Assembly: GCA_036898135.1 (NCBI GenBank)
Contig: CM072515.1
Location: forward strand, 49,022,534 to 49,086,533
Direction: 5' to 3'
Length of the DNA stretch: 64,000 bases
Origin: Oncomelania hupensis
Lineage: Eukaryota > Mollusca > Gastropoda > Littorinimorpha > Pomatiopsidae
Positions within the stretch are counted from its first letter, which is position 1. Every line of letters begins with the position of its first letter. The notes under the pieces were generated by a model. That model worked only from the letters and a program-made list of their open reading frames with translations, did no database searches and was not told the DNA's origin. A program made the position numbers and the translations under genes. Shown in pieces: positions 1 to 12,500 of this stretch.

Positions 1-54
1 ATTTCAAAAAAAAATTTAAAAAAATTTAAAGAATTTCTAAATTTCAAAAATCAC

Positions 55-170
55 AACTAATGTTAGGTAGGTTGGGTTTGGGCGCGCCACAGGCTGCGAC
101 TACGCCTTCCACAGGGGAGGCGGCCCAGAATTTCCCGATAAAAAGGGACAATAAAGCATTAAAATCTAAA
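55..170 (+). repeat. SINE-like repeat body, copy 1
   Basis: The core containing GTTAGGTAGGTTGGG and GCGCGCCACAGGCTGCGAC recurs at 53060-53180 in the same orientation, including the shared AAAAGGGAC-TATAAAG-type end. The first half of it recurs inverted at 31868-31910, attached to a tRNA-like head. No A or B box is visible here, so this copy is 5'-truncated or continues off the left edge. Confidence 0.6.
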
Positions 171-1966
171 AATCTAAAAAAAATCTAAAAAAATATATAT
201 GGCAAATTAATGATACAAAGCACAGACTATCTCGTTGGCCTCAGTGTCGGTTATTTGTTAAATGATCCGTATACCATCAGCAATTTTACATTATAGCCAG
301 ACTTCTCATCGGCTAGTAGCGACAGCATCTATAAGCCTTAGTCAATAATTATTCCAGAAATAGAGCATCTTATGTCCGATCCATAATGAGCAATGAGAGA
401 GAACTGCTAGAGCCAACACAGAGGGAGTAACTTTTATTGACTGAAAAAAGGCGATGAGGGTGGGTGTAGCGGAGGGATTTTTGAGGCCAAAATACGTTAA
501 ACGCGTCCGTTACAGTACGTAGGGGAGTGGGAGGCATGGGGGCTGTGGGCGAGGAGAGTAATTTTATAGGCTTATATAATAGAGAAAGAATGCACCTAAA
601 CTATCACTGAGCACAAACAAGTAGTTCATTTTAGGTTTATTACGAAACATGCAATGAATCTGGCGAGTATTAAAAAACGAGTATTATAACTATTACTGAC
701 TAAAAACGAGATACTTTTGTTTTCTTCTTCAATTTGTTATCGCAAATACAATAAAAAGTAACTGTTATTTACTTAAACGATTATGTAATCATAGATTTGA
801 AAGACAAAACAAAATGGGAAAAGGACATGGCCAATTATACCGAGAAAAGATATCAGTGAAAATAACGAAAGGTGTAACTATTATTGATTACAAACGAGGT
901 AGGCGTAGTGCCTTGTGGGTTGAAAGTGCAAGTAAAAAAGGAAGTAATTAATATTGACTAAAAACGGTTAGGTATTTATAGCCTCTTTACAACACAGGCG
1001 AAGAAAACTGCGAGAAATCAGATACAAATGTGGCGGAATGGGAGACGACTGATCACGCTTCAGTGAAATTGTCTCCCTTGAGGCTACCTTTTGATGAGTT
1101 AGGTCCTTTGGCGTGGACCTTGGATTATGCAGAACAAGGCGACACGACATAATGTTCTTCCCGACTGGCCATTCGTCTTCTGCTTTTGGGGGTGAGCAGG
1201 CCTACATTGTCGGCGGCCATTCTATTCAGGTTTGCGGCAGTGAAATGCAGAGGGTGTTGTGGCACTGTTAGCCGGCAAACCGTGGCGAGTTGCTTTGCAG
1301 CCACACATGGTGTATTCGCAGAAAAGTATATATTTTTCCAACTCGCCAAAGTCACGTGACGGACTGCTTGTTTTCGCCTTATGCAACGGAACTCATCGCC
1401 TATTTTTGCGTGTACCCGCGTATACTCGGTTCAAAGCAACTCGCTACCGTTGTTCTCTCAATACCCTTCCCCGCCTTGCATGGCAAATATTTTGTGAATG
1501 TTGTGTCGCTCTTTCGACGGATTATGAAAATAACAGTTCGAGTTCGAGAAATTACATCTAAAATTATCAGAATAAGTAGATTTACGTCTGTCCAGGCGTA
1601 GGTTCTTTTGTGCAAATATACTCATAATATTATTAATGGTTAGATATATTTAGGCTTGTTTCGACAGAAATAACACAATATAAAGTAATACTTATAAATG
1701 AACGTACTTACTCAGCACTGACGTCAGAGAACACTTATGCAATTGCGCAAGCTGGTATTAACTGGTCTTCGTCATTATCCCTCCACCCTCCCAAATCCTC
1801 CTCTCATCACTACTGACTACGCCTTTCACACAGACCAGCACTGCGTTTATATTGATGTTCGTTTACGTAACGTAGATAACAACCCGTTTAAGTAGTTATT
1901 AAGAAATTGAGATAGACCGAACACGGAATTTTAAACCATCGACAGAATAATAACGATGGGAGTGAA

Positions 1967-2083
<117 letters not shown>

Positions 2084-3284
2084 TCAAGGAAAATATCAGT
2101 ATAAAGTGCCTCCCGTCACCCACCCTGCCCTACACCCTACACACACACATACACACGCACGCACACCCTCACACACACACACACAACAACGCACACATTT
2201 TTCAGTGGTGAGTAATTTATTAATTACTCGAAGTGGATTTTTACTGATATTTGGCAGAAAATTTCTGAAAGTTCTAAAACATGATCCAAATATAAATGGC
2301 TTGAATAAAAATCAAAGAGAATTTTATGTTAACTAACGTTTTTGTGCCTCAGAAACTGAAGTAAATTGTGACGGAAAAATTAATTTCCTACATAACAGAA
2401 TGTTGTTGTCGGAACTTTATTTCAAAGATTCAACTTAGAATGAGTTCTAATGGTTCTTGTCGGAAGATTTCTTTCATCGGATTTTTTTTTTGTTTTTCAG
2501 TGTAGAAAGTTTTGTAGTAGCTTGCTGCACATCAAATAGAAACCTTGATTTTACGCTTGGTAAGTGGCAATTATTGTAAAATTTCACGTTTTAATTTACT
2601 GTCCTAAACTATTGTCGAGTGGATAGAGATAAGGTGGGAGGGGGGAGAGGGGGTGGGGGAGAGGCGAAAGGGGTGTGGCGAGGAGAAGGGGTGGGCGGGT
2701 GAGAAACCGTAAGCATTCAGGGGCAAAGAGGATACAATTGAGACTGCTCCGCTAATTTGCCGGTATTTATTTATTTATTTATTTTATCTACCTGCTTATT
2801 TACTGATGATACCGTTTTTTAAATATAAGTTTTACCATACATATTATTTACAGCTGTTATTATTTTTTATTTAACGCTTTTTTTTCTTCAGGTAAAACGG
2901 ATTTATCAATTGCGGAGCAATCAGCCCGGTCCTAACTTCATGGCTGACATGACTGACATGGCTGCTTCGTAACTATTTACATTCTCGCCTCTTTCCCATG
3001 CGGTCTGACTGGGCTGAAAACCGAGGCCTTCAAACAGCTCACAATTATTTTCTTGCACAATTTGTCACAAGTCAGCTAATTATAATGATTTTTGGGTCAT
3101 CTAATTTCCAATACTTATGCAGCCAACCACTACCATCCAAATGTGGTATCAATCAATGGTTATCGTTTCTGCCAAAACTCTCGCGATTTGGACATTAGAC
3201 ATCGTAAGAAAATCAAATCAATCGATGTCCATTATTTTTAAGGCGATGGAGGAGGGTGAGAGAGAGATTAAAAGAGAAGGGAAT

Positions 3285-3389
<105 letters not shown>

Positions 3390-3514
3390 TAGAGAGAATG
3401 TAATTGTGGGCTTTAGCGTAGAAAGCACGATTCTCTCACTAGTTCCACCGTTGGCGCGCTTGGCTGGATCCTCATTAGCGACCTCCATGGTCTGTACACT
3501 CCAGACTGGCATCT

Positions 3515-6500
3515 TCACTTCGCTTTTTTGGGTGCAGTTACAGTCTGGCTTATGACGGAGGCTTTACCAACTGCTGCAGAATCAATCGTGGCGGAGCAGG
3601 TTCCGGTGTCTCGCTGGGAACAATGCTTTTGCTTCTCGCGGGTCGAGGACGAAGCGGTCCCTTTTTCTAAACGTACGGCCCAGCGTGACCAGGCCCGGCG
3701 AGCTCGTTTCACCAGATTACGCGAGTAGTCCCATAGCACCTTTTTCGCCGCTCTCAGTCTCGCCACAGAGCTCTTGCGACGTCGACGGCGTGATCCGGGG
3801 GTGCTGGGTCCAGTCTGCGGGCTGTGAGCGACATTGTCACACAGGTGATGCTGCTCCGGCATCAGCGACCATAACGTGTGATCTCCCAGCGCTTTCACGT
3901 CCACCGAGGATTGGCGAGGACCGCGGGCTGCTACTACTATATTGGGTGTTGACGGTGGCGGGGTACTCTCACTACCTGCCGAGTCTGACGATGATGCCGT
4001 TTTCGCTACAGCACCTGACGCTCTTTCTTCTTCTTCTTCCACTGTTTGTGTGGTCTCGCCCATCTGATACCCACATTCGTCCTCTAGCTCATCTGCAGCT
4101 GGTGGTGTTTCGTTGAATGTGGTTTCCGAGGTCAGTTCCCTCAGGGCCTCAAACTCGGTGACGGAGGTGATGCTCTGGTAAGGCGTCGGGATGCGAGCGT
4201 TGACTGACCATCGGCCTGGCCACGGGCTCTTGGCCTCCTCGTCAGTCCACTCCAACTCCTCGGCCGCAACGGCTGTCTGAATATGGACCAAAAAGAATAG
4301 CTCGGGAATGTCCGTTGCTTCATACAGCATACAGAATAACTGTTGACCTAAATCTTACGGGAGCTTATGCTTGACTTAATTACTATAAGTCTGCGCCAAG
4401 AATAAGAATACTCACATACTGATTATCACAGACTGATTGACGATAGTAGGACCACAGAAATAACTATTATCATAATACGTACCAAAAATATAGAGAACAC
4501 TGCAAAACAATTATACACAAATATTCAGTCACACTCACCTTGCCGTTGTCTTCAGCGATTTGCGGGACATCTTCTGGTTCTGGAATGACGCATTCCCTGC
4601 TGATTTTGAATGTTGCTTTTAACTCGTGGTTATTCTTCAGTTTCTCCAGCTGCCTCTCCAGGCAGATCATCGCCTCCAGCTGACTTTCTCCCGAGTGTGT
4701 TGTCTCAGGTTTGTTTAAAGAGATCTGTGAACGATCGGTTCTGTTTACGGCAGAAATCTCTAAATCGCTTAATTCGTTTTGCGCATCCCTCACGATAGTT
4801 TCTGAATCACGTAAGATGTGTTCAGTTTCAGCGATTTTCTTGTGTAGGACAGTTTCATCCTGTGTGTAAGAGGTGAAAACCTCAGTTTCCACAACGATAA
4901 ACCCGTCCTCCTCTGTTTCTGTCCACTGCAGAGGTGCCAGAAAGTTTTCGACATATGCCTCCATGACGGCTGTTGGTTGAATAGAGTTGTCATCAACCAG
5001 TTTTTGTTGAAGTTTCCTTGATTCTGCAAACTTGTTTGGCGGAGTTGCTGTGCCCTGGTTTTCAGGTGATTTTTCATCGATTTTCATTGGTTCAAGATGA
5101 GTGTAAACCACAGGTTCTCCAATTTTTCGGAGCGTTTGTGGATTTTCCAGATGACTGTCTGTACACGGAGTTTCATCGATATATTCAATATCACGTTCTG
5201 ACATTTCTTCTTCTTCGCTTATCTCGGATTTTGCTAAGCTTCCCAGCAGACTTTCGGTACTCTCGTCTCCTTTCTCTGTAATTATGACACGTTCAGTCAA
5301 TTTCTCTTCAGTTTCTTCGATTTCGGCAATGTTTCCCAGATGATTGTCCGCACACATAATAGATTCGTCGTGGCAGCTACAGTGCCGAGGATAATGTTGT
5401 GGATAGTTCTCAGAATGTACAACATCCGTTGGATCACCATCAGTTCCAAGAAAACATAGTTGGTGTTTTCTCTTCCTGTTAGCAGCACAGTGTCCTTCTG
5501 GTTACCAAGCAGCCTGAATCCTTTTATTTCCTGGACGCTGGCGTCATCATTTTGTGCTCCCTTCATTTCTTGAATTGATTGTTCAGAGGGCTTTGGTGAA
5601 ATCTGCGGGCTAGCCAACTTTTCCTTCTGATCAAACATGGCCGCCACGGCCTTTACCTTCCCTTTGCCTTGGGGGACGCCAGTGCTGTCATACCCCTCGC
5701 ATTGTGCACTGGCACTAGCAACGTCGACATCGCCGTAACTATGCAGAGAACTAGCAATGCCCAACTCGTTCAAAAAGTCTTCAAACATTGAATTCCTGGT
5801 ACCGGCTTTTGTAGTCGGGTCTTTGTTTGCCATTGATGTTATCCATTCGTCCATCCTCCCTTCAAAGGCTTCCACCGTCTTTACTCTTGCGAACGGTGTT
5901 TTTGGGCTTTTCATTTCTACCTTCGGTAAACCGTGATCTGCCTGCCATGACCTGAACCTTTCCCTGCTTAGCACAGTGAGGTCTTCTTCCTCTTTTGTAC
6001 CAAGTGGATCATCAACTGCAGAATGTTCGAGTTTTTTACATCTAAGTTCAGTGAACATTTTTGCTGTGCCATCTCCGTGATATGTCTGTGTAGATTTTGT
6101 ATATTTCTGTGACATGTCCTGTGATGATGCTTCCAGAACAGACTCTGTGTCAAAGGAAGGGTCGTCTTCAATTATATCCTCATCTCCTGCTTCCATTACC
6201 TCCAGCGCTTCAGACGAATAGTTTGCAGTTGCTACAATTATCTCAAGAAGATGTGAACTACTGTTTCTTTCATCTTCGTCACCACCAATCCTGACTTCCT
6301 CTATCAATTCTATCTTAAATTTCTTTCTTTCATTAAATTCTTTGACTTTCTGGTTTTTGAGCCCTGATCTTAGATTGTCACTAGATTCTCCATAGGGTAT
6401 GTTTGGTGACACACCAAAATTAGGATCCGCTTCTTCAAGACTTTCAACTGCATCCTGAAATTCTTCTTCATGATCACTCATTCCAACAGACTGACTATGG

Positions 6501-9500
6501 TCACCTGTGTCCACGCCTTGTCCAATACAAAATTTGAGTTTGGTATGTTCTTCAAATTCTTGTACTTCTACCTGCTGGCATTCAGACAAGTTCAGTTCAC
6601 GAGATTCAGTTTTCTCCACGCTCTGCGCTGACCTGAATTCATCACTCTCGGGAATCTCATCTACTTTCAACACGTCAGCTTCGTCATTCTTCCTGTGTCC
6701 TAACTCTTCTGATTTCCGGTTTTCAAAATGTCCCCATTTTTCTTTTTGCAACAACCTTGACTGTAGGTTCTTTGAAATACAAAGATTCTCTTGCGGTATT
6801 TCTTCTTGTGACCTCATAATTTCTGAGCGCCTTTGATCCTCGGAAGGTACGTCATCTGAATCGTCTTGAGAAAGACAGTTCTCTGCGGGTCTTATTTCGT
6901 CTGGTTCCTCTATACCTGGTTTTAATTGATCCGTCTCTGGTTTTTCTGAAGGTATTGAAATCGCTGACTCGAATCTTTCCAGTTGCTGCAAGCTTTCCGA
7001 CTGAAAAGACTCCAAGTGCCTAATTTCTTCAGACAATGTTTCGGGTATGGATTCAGAATCACTCTGGTCCTTTGTTTCTAGAACTACGCCTCGCTGTTTT
7101 CTGCCTTCATAAACGAGTTCTGCATACTCCAAAGTCATCACGCCATGTTCTTTGCCTTCCTTCTCAGAGTAGGTGTATTGTTCCTGTGCTTCCTCTGCCG
7201 GTGTTTCAGGAAAACTTCTATCAGAGGCAGAATGATCAGCGCAGTTTGGACACACCCAATTACCAGAAGGAACACTACTGACCTCGCTAGTTTCAGACTC
7301 ATTGTCGGTCATCCAATCTGCCCAGACATCAACAAGTCTTTTTTTTGGCATCCCTCTCTCATGTGTTTCACCAGTGTCTTCAGAAGGATGTTTTGTAGCA
7401 TGAGATTGGGGTTCATTTTCGCCTTTTTCTTTCGAAGGTTGTTCGGGCAGTTCATCTCTGTCATCACTCGATTCGTCATCCTGTTCTTCTTCATTATCTT
7501 CATCAGAGTCACCGAAAACCTTCCTCACCTTTTTCATGTGTCCGTAAACAAGCGACTGTCTGTTGTACCAGTCGTCCATCTCATTAGTCTTGCCCACCAA
7601 ATAGTCTTCGATCTCATACTTGGTTAGTCCTTCCACAGCCTTAGGGTCCACAGGCATAGAAAACATTATTTGTCCGGTCGTGTTCGGCCCACATATTCCT
7701 TTGCCCTCGGTAACAGTCTCTGGTGTTTGCAAACATTCCCTTACACCATTGACAGCGTTGTGTATAGGACCAGAGGCCTCGAGACGACCTCCGTGCTCTT
7801 CATCAAGAAACACGTGGACTTTAGAATGTGTACAATCCCCGTGGACACTTGCAAACTTATCTGCTAAGTCTTCCTCACTCTCTTGTTCATGCGGGGAACT
7901 CACATGAAAGTGTTCACATTCGCCATTTTCGATACACTGGCTTTCGGTATCACTCTGCTCCTTCATTTCATCAGTGAATCCACATTCTTGACTGTCCAAA
8001 CTAACAGGAGACTTGTTGTCCTCTCCTACTTCTTCTTGAGGAATCTGATGCTCCAAACCGCATAAATCTTTCGTTTCTTCAGCCACCACAGAATCTGGAC
8101 TCTTATTATTGCTTTTCAGGAAATGCTCTAATTTCCACTCCTGCTCATCATTGTCCCTCTCCATGCACCCCTCGCTGTGTTCACAATCAAGTAACTTCAC
8201 TGTCTCTCTCAACTCTTCATAGATAGATTTTCCTTTTTGTGCATTCTCCTTCAGGTGGCCATCATCAAAGTCTTCAGACAAATCTTCCTCGTCATCAATG
8301 CCGACAGATTTAGCACCGTTGCTCAGAAAGCCATCAGAATATGTTCCAAACTCAGCGTCCATCACTTTAGCTTGGTCGTCCGGTTTCCCTCTATCAAGCT
8401 CACATTCAGCTGAAAAGTAGGAGTCAGCACCAACCGGGATACGGTTTTCTGTGTGCTCACAGGCTGCAATTTCACCAGGTTTAGCAACCTTTTCAGTAAC
8501 CTGTTCTGATTGAACAACTTGCTCACGTTCATAATCCATTTCGGATTCTTCCATTTCTCTCTCTATTGCGGCAGTTTTAAGAAGGTCGTAAATAGTAAGC
8601 GCTCCTTGTCCGTTCTTTTCTACGTGCTTGTCATCTTCAGGGGTCCCAAACTCGGATAGTTTTTCTTTAGAGGTTTTGGGAATAGCTGTGACTGTTTGTT
8701 GACCAATTTCTCTGATAGCTGCACTTTCTATCTCAAACACCACCTCTATTTCTATAGTTTTGCCGTCTTTTTTTTCATTGTCGACTTTTGATGGAAAATC
8801 GTACAGATTGGACTGAGGGCAAGAAATGCCCTCCTGATCTGTGGCAACCGAGTATATTACCTCTCTTTCTTGAATGCAAAAGAACTTTATCATTCTTTCC
8901 GTTTTGTCATCTCTTTCTTGGACGACGAAGTTTACATTGCTTTTCGTTGATATTTCATCTGTATTGCCTAGGTTAGCGGTGATTGGAGTCTCATCACTAA
9001 TAGATTGTTCCTTGCATTCCTTTGTCTCATTGGCTTGGACTTCAGATGCCGTTCCTTTTTCACGTTGGAATGGCGGCGTTGTTGTTTCCACCCTATCTTC
9101 ATCGTACGTCCGAGGCATTCCACAAGACTCGGGATTATTTTCATTAGGAACCATTTGATCTATATCTCCAACGAATTTAATAATGGCATCTCTGTCGTTG
9201 GTCTCTGTGGCAATCGCTTCGTTAATATATAGATTATACTCTGGGGACTGAAGCCGTTCATATAATTCATCTTCATTCTCAGTAAACTCGTCTTCACTCT
9301 CGGTAAGACGTCTGTACTGCTCTTCCCAGTTAGAATCTTCGGACAAGGTACCGTCCTCTCTTATTTGGTTGACATATTCGTGATCACTTTCAGCTTGAAC
9401 TGAAAAAAATTCTTCTTTCTCAAAAGCGACTCTGTCCAATGTTTTGTTGTAGGTGACTTTGATGTTTTCGTTACTAAAATCCCAGCCCTGGTCTTCGCTG

Positions 9501-12500
9501 TCACTCACATCTTGGGGTTCTTTTTCGTCAACGTTGTCCCTTTCCAAATGACAATCCCGCTCGATTATTGCATCCAAGATGTAAGACATTTCTTTCTCAA
9601 CAGATGGTTCGATCTCTTCGTCAACTGCAGCAGCCACATCGCCATCATCGTTATCATCTTCTTCGTTGAACTGTTCACATCGATCCAGTTCATCCAAAAT
9701 GGAGCCAATGACCCTCTCCACCGACGCTTTCCTCGTTTCTTCTCCTAAAGGATCAACAGTGTTATCGCTGTTGTCTTCCTCGGCATCATCATTTTTCAAC
9801 GTTGAATGCTCTTTTTGATCATGTGTATGATCTTTCTCATACACTGCAGCAGCATTTCCGTAAACTTCATTGGGTTTTTTATCACTCCAGTGACCAAACA
9901 CATAATATTTCTTATCAAGGATTTCTTTATTTTTGTAAAATCCTACTTTTTCGTCAACGGCAGTTTCCTTTTCAGCAGCTGTGTCCTCCTTTTTATCAGT
10001 TGCGTTATCATTTTCCTCGCATGCATTATCATTTTCTTTATATGGGTTATCATTTTCATAATCAATTTTATCAGTTGCTTCAATCTTCTCATCAGGTTCG
10101 TCGCCTTGATTAACCCCGTCATTTTCATCAACAGCGACTGCGATATTTTGTCCACATAGAGATTCATCTGCTGTAACCTTCTCAAACAATGACTCGTTCT
10201 TCTCAACATCTATGACGTTCTTTTCATCTTGAGTATTGTTTTCACCATCTTTGTTGAAGCCGATAATGCCTTCATAATCAACAAAATCATCTCCACCATC
10301 TACGCAATTGTATCCTCCAAGGGCATTATCTACTGACCCAACTTCTAGGTAAAATGGATCATTCTTTTCCAATGTAAAATCTGTATCAGTTTTAGTTTCC
10401 TTTTCATAAGCTGCAGTAGATATTTCTCCAGCAACTGAATTATCTGCTGTATCGCCCTTTCTATAAAATAACCCCGCCTTTTCATCAAGTAGAAGGTGAT
10501 TTTCAGCAGCTGCAGTGTACAAATCATCAGGTGCTTCACCTTGATCATCAACCATATCGTTTTCATTAGTTGTCTCATATTCCATTTTGAGTCCTTTACT
10601 TAGCGTATCATCATTTTCATCAGCTGCTTCATTTCTCCTACCAAGTCCCTCATCTTCTTCGTCTGCAGCAATGATTTCCTCCGCCTCTGCCGTATCACCT
10701 TGATCATGAGCTACATTGTTTTCAACTGTATTGTTTTGTACATCCACTAAAGGACCAACTGTAGCATAATTTTCATATCGCGGACCACCTTCATCAACTG
10801 CTGCATCAGTTTCACCAACATTATCAATCTTTCCAACATCGCCATCACTTTGGTTATCAACCCCATCGTTGTCATCGACTGTCTGTTTTTCTGCGCCAAA
10901 AACATTACCATCTGCATCTTTTTCATAGAAAGTATGGTTCGAATCTGTGGAAAAATGTTCAGTGCATAGTGAGTTTTCGTCAACACCGTAATTTTCTTCG
11001 CCAAGTACGTCATCTGCTGTGACATTCTTTCCATAAACTGCGTCATTCTTTTTTTCAAATCCTTCCTGATCTCCAGCTGAAACCCCCTTTTCACGATCGT
11101 CTTCCTCACGATTTCCCTCTTCTTTGCCAGTTACAAATTTTATTTTATCAACAGCAAGATCGTTTTTACCAGACGCATTATCCTTTTCTTCGCGTTCATC
11201 TTCTTCTGCTGCAGTGTCCTGGATGTGTTCATGGTGATCATGATCGTTTCCAACTACTGCACCATCACTGTCTTCTCCTGAAGCTTTATTTTCTTTGCAT
11301 TTTTCATCTAACTCATCAACGGTGTCAACCTTCTCAGCATCTGTGTTCACTTTTTCGTCGAATGTGTGATCTTTCTCAACAATGTTGCTATCGTTTCCAT
11401 CCTCGGTGTCTTCTTTGTCTTTTGCTGCACTTTCTTCTTCATGAACTGCATGGGTTCCGCCATTTGCATCGACAGAAATATCGTTTTTTTCAACTCTTCC
11501 AAGAACGTCATCAACTGCATCGCTGTTTTCAATTTCAATTTCAATTTCATTTTTATGAAGCATATCACCCGTTTTACCTGGTACATCATCATTGCCGAAG
11601 ATCATGCTTCTATTGTCATCATCCTCATCAAGTAGTTTGGTTGACTGGTGTTTTGCATTCTGTACCACTTCTATGACTGAAGACGATTTCTTTCCACACT
11701 CACAGGAAAAGTCATCATCGCTGATATAAACATCTGTACTTCTCTGCTCTTCCTTGGCCCCAGCCACATCTGTATCCGTTGCTCTTTTGGCATCAGAATT
11801 GTTCCCAACACCGTCGTTCTCCGACAGGACAGTATAATTGGCTGAAGCTCTGTATTCAAACTGACTCTTTGTGGCTACATGATTATTGACCCTATCGGCG
11901 TTCCGGTTACTGTCATTTGCAGGTCCTTCCGGACTTATCTGGCTGGTAATGGTCAAGTCTTTTTCAGTAACCGTTGGTTCCTCTGTTTTGGAGAGGAATG
12001 ACTCTTCATCGTTGCTAGCAACTTTGCTTTTTTGAATATTTGTGCTCTCTGAAGCGTCGTCATCATCGTTCTTCATGGCATCCGACAGCTCTCTCTCCAG
12101 CTGGTCTGCGGCGTCAGTGACCGAGTCATTGTGAATGGTGACTACCAGCTGTGGCATGTCTGCATGGTGACCTTTAAGCTTGGGATGATCGCCTGTGCAC
12201 ATCTGTGTATCACTACCGTTGTCACTGAATGTTACAGAGATTTTGCGTCGTTTAGGAGACGGTTCCATATTGTCTCGTTCCGTGTCTGCAGATTCAACAG
12301 TGTTTTCATCAGTGGGGATAGTTTCTGCATTACCATAAGCTTCGTACTGATCGCTGTTCTTGTTGGACAGGTCGTACTCTTGGCCTTCGTAGACAAGGTA
12401 GTCGCTATCACTGGTCACAACACCTAGCACGCTGCCTTCGGTCGGAGGTTCCGCCTTTGTGCTCTCGCTAGTTCCGTGCGCGAAGAAATCTCTGCTGCCC

